This document shows, in pieces, positions 6,530 to 11,154 of a stretch of DNA of 11,154 nt. The notes below the pieces were generated by a model. The model saw nothing but the letters and a program-made list of their open reading frames with translations, searched no databases and had not been told where the DNA came from. Origin of the DNA: an uncultured euryarchaeote (GTDB lineage: Archaea > Thermoplasmatota > Poseidoniia > Poseidoniales > Poseidoniaceae); assembly GCA_937881505.1 (NCBI GenBank), contig CALGEM010000266.1, positions 1 through 11,154 on the forward strand, written 5' to 3'. Position 1 is the first letter of the stretch. Each line of letters opens with the position of its first letter. The translations under genes and the position numbers were made by a program.

Positions 6530-7630
6530 TTAGGCCAAGAGTCGAGTACGTGCTTGCACAACATGGGCATCGTTTGGATGCACGTAGGCCGCCATGTCCA
6601 ACGTCCACTTCATGTGTTCGTGTCGGCCGAGGTGCTGCAGCAAGACAGAGATGTGGAGGAGCATGTCGAGGTTCTGGTCCAAGTGAGGGCCGAGCGTATC
6701 GAGGGTGGTCGCCGCGGCTTCCATTCGACCGTGCTTGACGTGCTCCATCGCCGCCACCACCTCTTGGTAAACCTGTGTGGGCGACCAAGGTTCTGCCTTT
6801 GGCCACGGCCAGATACGGTTGTCAACTTCCTCAGCGGGCTGGGGTGCTGGTTCAGCAGGTGTTGGTTGGGCAGGTACGGGTTCAGCGGGTGCCGCTTCCA
6901 TGGCTACATCATCGTCGGGCAGGTCTGGGAGGGCGGGTGTAGAGGGTTCAGCCACGTCTTCAGGGGGCATTTCAGGAAGTGCAGGTGTTGGTGTTGCGAT
7001 GGCCTGCGCGAGGTTTGCACCAGCGGGCACCGTGTCTTCGGGCAAGTCAGGCAGTTCGGGTGTGGCGCTTGGGGCTGGCCCGACTTCGCCCAGCAAATCC
7101 TCGTCCTTGGGCGTCTCCACCGTGGGCGAGTACAAACCACCCTTTCCGGTGTGAACGGGTTCGGCCACTTCGTCCATCGGATTGACGTTGCCGAGGTCAA
7201 ATTCAACGTACTCTTTGGGGGCGTCGTCCGCCGTCAACTCAACCTCTTCTGGTTCAGAGGATTCGACGGTTGACGACAGGGTCGGGCCTTCGCTTCCAAT
7301 GAATTCAAAGGTTTCAGGAATGGGTTCGCCATCCTCGTCCTGCGCTGTTGTTGTGGCTGCATACTGGTCGACTTCGACGGTCACATCATCCAATGCGAGC
7401 ACGGCTTCCACCACGGGGCCGATATCCTCCTCCTCTTCGTTTTCGCCCAGAAGGAGACTCATGATCTCCTCGCCGGAGGTTGAAGGTTCAGCCATCGGTT
7501 GTTCGCGGGCCGACATGTTGAGCGAGTAATAACACTGCTCGCACGTTTCGGCGCCCAGCGGGTTGTTGTATTCGCAATAGGGACAGGTAACGCCATCGGC
7601 GTTGCTGTCCTTTTTTTTGCGACCAAACAT
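6530..7630 (-). CDS. Zinc-ribbon protein with long acidic/proline-rich linker and C-terminal helical domain
   Basis: A 366-residue protein in three parts. (1) A basic start, MFGRKKK, and a zinc ribbon with Cys16-x2-Cys19 and Cys30-x2-Cys33. (2) A very acidic, then Pro/Ala/Glu-rich, probably disordered linker at about 60-275. It holds three copies of a TP(A/E)LP(D/E)(L/M)P motif at 190, 215 and 231. (3) A C-terminal alpha-helical domain at about 282-366 that looks TPR-like (VYQEVVAAMEHVKHGRMEAA, then two helix pairs). No signal peptide or transmembrane segment is seen. No enzyme motif is present, so a scaffold or adaptor role is only inference. The start is ATG 7630, with GGGTGA (7635-7640) 4 bases upstream; a TTG just before it is in frame but less likely. 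Similar ribbon-plus-linker proteins are common in marine group II archaea (general knowledge). It heads the GNAT-deacetylase-cupin run. Confidence 0.85.
   Translation of the reverse strand: MFGRKKKDSNADGVTCPYCEYNNPLGAETCEQCYYSLNMSAREQPMAEPSTSGEEIMSLLLGENEEEEDIGPVVEAVLALDDVTVEVDQYAATTTAQDEDGEPIPETFEFIGSEGPTLSSTVESSEPEEVELTADDAPKEYVEFDLGNVNPMDEVAEPVHTGKGGLYSPTVETPKDEDLLGEVGPAPSATPELPDLPEDTVPAGANLAQAIATPTPALPEMPPEDVAEPSTPALPDLPDDDVAMEAAPAEPVPAQPTPAEPAPQPAEEVDNRIWPWPKAEPWSPTQVYQEVVAAMEHVKHGRMEAAATTLDTLGPHLDQNLDMLLHISVLLQHLGRHEHMKWTLDMAAYVHPNDAHVVQARTRLLA
6905..7063 (-). repeat. Three-copy 12-residue TPxLPxxP repeat in the linker of the zinc-ribbon protein
   Basis: Residues 190-201, 215-226 and 231-242 read TPELPDLPEDTV, TPALPEMPPEDV and TPALPDLPDDDV. 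The consensus is T-P-(A/E)-L-P-(D/E)-(L/M)-P-x-(D/E)-(D/T)-V. Copies are spaced 25 and 16 residues apart inside an otherwise irregular Pro/Ala/Glu linker. This looks like a short linear motif repeated to bind a partner, or drift within a low-complexity linker. Confidence 0.65.
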
Positions 7631-7744
7631 CAACTCACCCAGTCCTCGGCTGTGGAAACTCGGTTTAAGAATGAGGGTTTATCGCTCAAGGAACGCTTCA
7701 ATCTTCATCCATAGGATGATGAGGGGCGCGTCCGTGGTGCAAGC
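7631..7744. other. Divergent intergenic region between zinc-ribbon and helicase genes
   Basis: About 114 bases that should carry both promoters. On the minus strand a TTAAA core (7664-7668) lies about 34 bases before ATG 7630. That would fit an archaeal TATA box with a short leader containing the GGGTGA ribosome binding site at 7635-7640. Toward the helicase, TTTAAG (7664-7669) and TTTAT (7678-7682) are the only A/T-rich candidates, at 60-80 bases from the ATG. These are weak matches. Confidence 0.3.
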
Positions 7745-9760
7745 ATGGCGCGCAGGGGTTCAGTCAAGCGCATGAACAGCGCTAGTGGACCCGAACCGCC
7801 CATGGCCAAAGGCGAACCTGCTCCTGACCGCTGGCGACGGAGCCAAGACCATTTCACCACGATGACCGACCTCATCCGGCAAGAACTGGACGATGAAACG
7901 CAGTTGGTTGAAGAGCGATGGAAGACTTGGTCCAAGCAACGCCTTGTTATGGCTGGCGTCTCCCTGTTTGATTTGAAAGCCCGGACGCAAGGGCGGTTTT
8001 TCGGCGAAGACATCGTCGTCTTTGAGGCTCAAGACGGGGGGCGTCTTCCCGAACATCGTTTCTCTCATGGCGACATCGTCCTCATTTCACGCTCCCGTCC
8101 GTGGGGCGAAAAGGTCGTTGAGGGTGTGGTCCTTGACCGCGGCCCGACTCGCCTCCGTGTGGTCGTCAGTGAACGTCCCCGCGACGTCCGCAAAGGGGGG
8201 TGGCGTCTTGACCGGGGGGCCAATCGGGTGGCGCACGACCGCATGCACGAGGCATTGGTGGCGTTTCATTCGACCGAGGGCGATGGCGGCACGGTGCTGC
8301 GGGAATTGTTGCTTGGCAATGTACTCGACATCAACCAAAGCGCGGAACTTTCACCCGACATCCGAGGCCGCCTGCAGCAACGAGGCCCGGTTCCGAGTTA
8401 TGCCCATCTCAACACCTCTCAACAAGCGGCCATTGACGAGGCTCTCTCACGCCGCTTGACCCTGATTCAAGGCCCTCCGGGCACTGGGAAAACAACGACG
8501 GCCACCCATCTTCTCCATCGGTTGGCGATGCAGGGCAGCGGTCCCTTATTGGCGACAGCCGAATCGAACGTGGCGGTTGACAATTTATTGGAGGGATTGC
8601 TCGATTTGGGCGTCAAAGCGTTGCGCATCGGCCGGCCGGTCAAGGTTCGAGAATCGCTTCGCTCCGCCACCCTTGACGCCGTTTTAGAAAACCATCCAAT
8701 GCAAGAAGAACTGGCATTTTTGCAAGACGAGCAGCGTGAATTACGCAAAGCACTCCCCTCGCTAAAAGGGCGAGAGAAGGGGTTGATGCACCGGGACATC
8801 AGCATCAATCAGAAGGAAATCCGCCGGATGGAGGATACGATGACCGCCAGCGTGCTGGACGAAGCCGAGGTCATCTGTGCGACCACCATCGGTTGCGGCC
8901 ACCGTCTGCTCGAATCGCGCAAGTTCCCCATCGTGTTGATGGATGAGGCCACCCAAGCCACGGAACCCAGCGCCTTGGTTCCCATCGTCAAAGGATGCCG
9001 CCAGCTGATTCTCGTCGGCGATCATCAGCAACTTCCGCCAACTGTGCTCAGCCGCCGTGCTGAGCAAGGCGGGTTGAACCGCTCCTTGTTCGACCGACTC
9101 ATCGCTTGCGGGCTTGAATCCATGATGCTGACAACGCAATACCGCATGCACCCTATCTTGCGAGAATTCCCGAGCGCTAGGTTCTATGAAAATCGCCTCG
9201 AAGACGGCTGCACTTCAGCCGAGCGCCCACCTCCTGCGGGCTTTCTTTGGCCCGATTGGGACCGCCCCATGGCGTTTGTTCCCGTGGAAGGGGTGGAGGA
9301 GGCTGACGAGGAAGGAAAGAGCCGCTCCAACCGCGACGAGGCCGCCAAGGTGTTGAGCGTCGTCAATGACTTGCTGGCCATGGGCGACCTTCAACCCGAT
9401 GACATCGGCGTCATCTCCCCGTACAACGGCCAAGTTCGGGAGTTGGTTCGCCTGTTTGAGATGGCCGGCGGGCGCGAACCGGGACAACCGTATGCGGGTC
9501 TTGAAATCAAGAGTGTTGACGGGTACCAGGGTCGGGAAAAAGAGGTGATCGTGTTCTCCACCGTCCGGGCCAACGAGGGGGGCGAGGTTGGTTTCTTGGC
9601 CGACTATCGCCGCCTCAACGTGGCCATTACGCGAGCCAAGCGGGGGTTGATTCTCCTTGGCCATCCGACCACGCTCCGCCATGACGGCACGTGGAAAGCC
9701 TACCTAGACTGGGTGGATGAACACCAATTGTTTGCGTGGCACGTCACTCACAGTTCATGA
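7745..9760 (+). CDS. SF1B (IGHMBP2/SMUBP2-type, UPF1-like) DNA/RNA helicase
   Basis: A 671-residue ATP-driven nucleic-acid translocase of superfamily 1B. The motifs are complete and in order: Q-type LNTSQQAAIDEAL (222-234), Walker A GPPGTGKT (243-250), Ia ATAESNVAVDNL (270-281), Walker B/II DEATQATE (400-407), III LVGDHQQLPP (423-432), IV LTTQYRMHP (462-470), V SVDGYQGREKEV (590-601) and VI LNVAITRAK (624-632). The N-terminal ~80-145 region fits the 1B beta-barrel, and residues ~315-370 fit the helical stalk. The length matches prokaryotic IGHMBP2-like helicases, which are widespread in archaea; their exact role (repair, replication or RNA processing) is not settled. Start ATG 7745 has no good ribosome binding site. 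Met10, Met20 and Met40 are alternatives, and the first ~39 residues look poorly conserved in type. The RDD gene follows on the same strand 58 bases later. Confidence 0.95.
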   Translation: MARRGSVKRMNSASGPEPPMAKGEPAPDRWRRSQDHFTTMTDLIRQELDDETQLVEERWKTWSKQRLVMAGVSLFDLKARTQGRFFGEDIVVFEAQDGGRLPEHRFSHGDIVLISRSRPWGEKVVEGVVLDRGPTRLRVVVSERPRDVRKGGWRLDRGANRVAHDRMHEALVAFHSTEGDGGTVLRELLLGNVLDINQSAELSPDIRGRLQQRGPVPSYAHLNTSQQAAIDEALSRRLTLIQGPPGTGKTTTATHLLHRLAMQGSGPLLATAESNVAVDNLLEGLLDLGVKALRIGRPVKVRESLRSATLDAVLENHPMQEELAFLQDEQRELRKALPSLKGREKGLMHRDISINQKEIRRMEDTMTASVLDEAEVICATTIGCGHRLLESRKFPIVLMDEATQATEPSALVPIVKGCRQLILVGDHQQLPPTVLSRRAEQGGLNRSLFDRLIACGLESMMLTTQYRMHPILREFPSARFYENRLEDGCTSAERPPPAGFLWPDWDRPMAFVPVEGVEEADEEGKSRSNRDEAAKVLSVVNDLLAMGDLQPDDIGVISPYNGQVRELVRLFEMAGGREPGQPYAGLEIKSVDGYQGREKEVIVFSTVRANEGGEVGFLADYRRLNVAITRAKRGLILLGHPTTLRHDGTWKAYLDWVDEHQLFAWHVTHSS

Positions 9761-9776
9761 TGAGCGCTTACGGTGG

Positions 9777-9820
9777 ATGCAACGCGTCATTTGACAAAGG
9801 AGAAGCCGTAGCCGTTGCAT
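9777..9820 (+). promoter_or_regulatory. 8-bp inverted repeat covering the RDD gene start codon
   Basis: ATGCAACG (9777-9784) and CGTTGCAT (9813-9820) are perfect reverse complements with a 28-base loop. The second arm includes the first two bases of the RDD start codon, and the loop holds a purine-rich AAAGGAG (9796-9802). If it forms in RNA, the hairpin would mask the start. A dyad operator is the other possibility, and chance is not excluded. Confidence 0.25.
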
Positions 9821-10382
9821 GGCCGACGACCCGGTGACCATCGTGAAGGGCGGCACGCTCGCCCAGAACATCCTCGGCTCAGCCCCCGAAGGCATGCTTA
9901 TCGCCCCGGCCTGGAAGCGGGTGCTGGCGTTCATGCTCGATGTCATTCTCATTTCCATCGTATTGAGTTTCTTTACCGGCGGTCAGTTGACGATGAACCT
10001 GTTCAACATCGCTATGCTCACAGAAGGTGGCCGCTACACGGCGGTTTTTGTCATGAATTGGTTTGTCTTTGGTGCAGCGTTTTATCTCTACTTCAAGTAC
10101 ACCGGGCAGACGATGGGGCGCTCATTGGCGCAGCGCGGGTTCCGCATCGCCATCGTTCACGACAATGGCACCATGCTTGAGCAGCACCACTGGGGTCCTC
10201 GTGCGGTGGCAAAAATGGTCTACCTCATTCCCGTTCTCGGACCGCTCTGGTTCGGGTTGCGCGACACCTTCAACGCCGGCTCCACCACCTCTGAATACCG
10301 AACGGCGGTTGATGTCAAGCACCACACCGTCGCTGCTGTGGATTGGTCCCTGCCTTCGGAAACCCGCCTCCGATTGCGCTGA
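9819..10382 (+). CDS. RDD-family integral membrane protein
   Basis: A 187-residue membrane protein with the RDD signature. The first helix APAWKRVLAFMLDVILISIVL (29-49) has the Arg (34) and Asp (41) of the family. The second hydrophobic segment, about 73-93, leads into YTGQTMGRSLAQRGFRI (94-110), which matches the GQT-x-G-R/K loop. A third segment, about 130-147, is followed by LRDTFNAGSTTSEYRTAVD. RDD proteins are poorly understood; some act as ion antiporters or accessory transport proteins. Here no function can be assigned beyond membrane location. The start ATG 9819 is the only reasonable one in frame before the first helix. The AAAGGAG upstream is 16 bases away, too far for a normal Shine-Dalgarno, and the start sits in an inverted repeat. 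It is 58 bases after the helicase and 64 before the next gene, so possibly one operon. Confidence 0.88.
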   Translation: MADDPVTIVKGGTLAQNILGSAPEGMLIAPAWKRVLAFMLDVILISIVLSFFTGGQLTMNLFNIAMLTEGGRYTAVFVMNWFVFGAAFYLYFKYTGQTMGRSLAQRGFRIAIVHDNGTMLEQHHWGPRAVAKMVYLIPVLGPLWFGLRDTFNAGSTTSEYRTAVDVKHHTVAAVDWSLPSETRLRLR

Positions 10383-10446
10383 GAGCATCCTGTTGGGGCA
10401 AGCCCTTGAAGTAGAGTTGCCCATCAGTCGGAACAGGTGAGGCGAC

Positions 10447-11154
10447 ATGAGTGACGAGCACAGCGCCCGAGCAGGTTCCTTGAACGCCCACCTGACCTCG
10501 GTGCAAATGGAAATTGACGACGACGATGAAGACATCATCATGGTCGTGGTGGACGTCGTCAACGAGTCGTCCATCCCCATCGGTGGACTGGACGCCGCTC
10601 TTGTGGATGCAAAAGGGACGCGCTACGAGCCCGTTGAGGGCATCAGTTCCATCGGGCCCGGACTCACTCGCCAGTTCAAATTCGAAGCCTCCATCGTCTC
10701 TGGCACGTGGACGTTTGAGTTCAACGGCGGTGGGCAAGCGATGAAACTCGGCCCCTATGAAGCCGATTTTGAATTCCAAGCCGAGAAAGGACGTGTGCTC
10801 GGCAACGCCATCGGCTCAAGCCTGTTCAGCGGGGCCTTTGATACTCATCTCGACGCCTTTGGAAACACCGAAGAGCGAGGCATCATCGATGCTGATTCCA
10901 TCGTCATGACCAGCTATGTTGGTGAAAACATGGAGTTTGAACGACAAATGCTAAACAAAGAATTAGAAGTGGAATTAATACCTCAAGGCACTTTAGCGGA
11001 AAGATGTCGTGCTGCAGGGGCTGGGATTCCTGCTTTTTTTACACCGGCAGGATATGGAACCGAAGTTGCTAAGAATAAAGAAGTTAGAAATTATAATGGA
11101 AAACCACACATTTTAGAATTAGCTTTTAAAGCAGACTTTGCCTTTATAAAAGCA
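10447..11154 (+). CDS. Unrecognised beta-rich protein fused in frame to a CoA-transferase fragment (3'-incomplete, probably chimeric)
   Basis: The frame opens at ATG 10447 behind a good ribosome binding site (AGGTGAGG, 10435-10442) and stays open to the window edge (236 codons). Codons 1 to ~153 use the G+C-rich codons of the neighbouring genes. They encode a soluble protein with an acidic run (IDDDDED at 23-29), alternating strands such as IIMVVVDVVNE, and SGTWTFEFNGGG. This suggests a small immunoglobulin-like or other beta-sandwich domain. I do not recognise a family. From about codon 154 the sequence abruptly becomes subunit A of 3-oxoacid CoA-transferase (see the separate entry). The CoA-transferase lacks its N-terminal third, so the fusion is unlikely to work as an enzyme. 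I infer that the real host gene continues differently and that its true 3' end is not in this window. Confidence 0.7.
   Translation, partial: MSDEHSARAGSLNAHLTSVQMEIDDDDEDIIMVVVDVVNESSIPIGGLDAALVDAKGTRYEPVEGISSIGPGLTRQFKFEASIVSGTWTFEFNGGGQAMKLGPYEADFEFQAEKGRVLGNAIGSSLFSGAFDTHLDAFGNTEERGIIDADSIVMTSYVGENMEFERQMLNKELEVELIPQGTLAERCRAAGAGIPAFFTPAGYGTEVAKNKEVRNYNGKPHILELAFKADFAFIKA
10906..11154 (+). pseudogene. scoA: Internal fragment of 3-oxoacid (succinyl-CoA:3-ketoacid) CoA-transferase subunit A
   Basis: Codons 154-236 of the open frame contain SYVGEN, EFERQML, ELEVELIPQGTLAERCRAAG, AGIPAFFTPAGYGTEVA, NGKPHILELAFKADFAFIKA. These are the hallmark central blocks of CoA-transferase family I subunit A, as in OXCT1 and bacterial ScoA/AtoD. 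The ERCRAA/FFTPAGYGTEVA wording is like Bacteroidetes-type proteins. Missing are the first ~75 residues with the glycine-rich start and everything after the ADFAFIKA block, which is cut by the window edge. By hand count bases 10921-11154 are about 38% G+C, against about 58-60% for sampled lines just upstream, and TTA, AGA and ATA codons appear. The family assignment is secure. That it comes from another organism is inference from composition. Confidence 0.85.

Noticed and set aside
5923..7273. Overlapping plus-strand open frames (5923-6738 and 6521-7273) opposite GNAT and the zinc-ribbon gene
   Set aside because: Both lie opposite well-supported minus-strand genes and have no domain signature; the His/Gly/Val-rich content reflects antisense reading of acidic linker codons.
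10394..10423. Possible terminator hairpin GGGCAA/TTGCCC after the RDD gene
   Set aside because: Six-base stem with a 15-base loop and no T-run; too weak to call.
10447..11154. A genuine new fusion protein joining a beta domain to a CoA-transferase
   Set aside because: The CoA-transferase half lacks its N-terminal CoA-binding region, and composition changes sharply at the join next to the sequence end, so an assembly chimera is the simpler explanation.
1..11154. CRISPR array, tRNA/rRNA genes, insertion sequence or phage modules
   Set aside because: No regularly spaced repeats, no tRNA-like cloverleaf, no transposase or integrase motifs and no flanking repeats were found by eye.

Overview
The window reads as a fragment of a compact prokaryotic genome, about 55-60% G+C by hand counts on sampled lines. 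It is densely coded, with gaps of 1 to about 120 bases and no stretch over 300 bases without a gene. The IGHMBP2/SMUBP2-type helicase, an acidic zinc-ribbon protein with a proline-rich linker, the RDD protein and the small single-domain genes most resemble marine group II Euryarchaeota (Ca. Poseidoniia). That placement is from general family knowledge, not from a search. A bacterial source is not excluded, because aceE, the Rieske oxygenase, GH1 and the deacetylase are all bacterial-type families.

Layout. (1) 1-1950 (+): the C-terminal three quarters of aceE, the pyruvate dehydrogenase E1 component, cut by the left edge. (2) 2231-1956 (-): a one-domain O6-alkylguanine-DNA alkyltransferase with an intact PCHRV active site. 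It lies downstream of a Rieske non-haem iron oxygenase (3310-2246, -). (3) 3427-4764 (+): a GH1 beta-glycosidase with an N-terminal membrane segment, divergent from the Rieske gene. (4) 7630-4770 (-): a tight run of zinc-ribbon/linker/helical protein, GNAT acetyltransferase, NodB-type deacetylase and a small cupin, with a terminator-like hairpin before the cupin. (5) 7745-10382 (+): the helicase, then the RDD membrane protein. (6) 10447-11154 (+): an open frame that runs off the right edge. Its first ~153 codons are a host-like unrecognised protein. Its last ~83 codons are an A+T-rich internal piece of 3-oxoacid CoA-transferase subunit A.

How the genes relate. No single pathway links the whole window. 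AceE feeds acetyl-CoA production. The Rieske oxygenase and GH1 form an AT-richer divergent pair that may be a later arrival. The four-gene minus-strand run puts an acetyltransferase next to a carbohydrate-type deacetylase behind a probable adaptor or regulatory protein. The clearest anomaly is the right-end junction near 10906, where base composition, codon choice and homology all change at once. It looks like an assembly chimera rather than a new fusion. I did not find a convincing new defence, mobile or RNA-based system.
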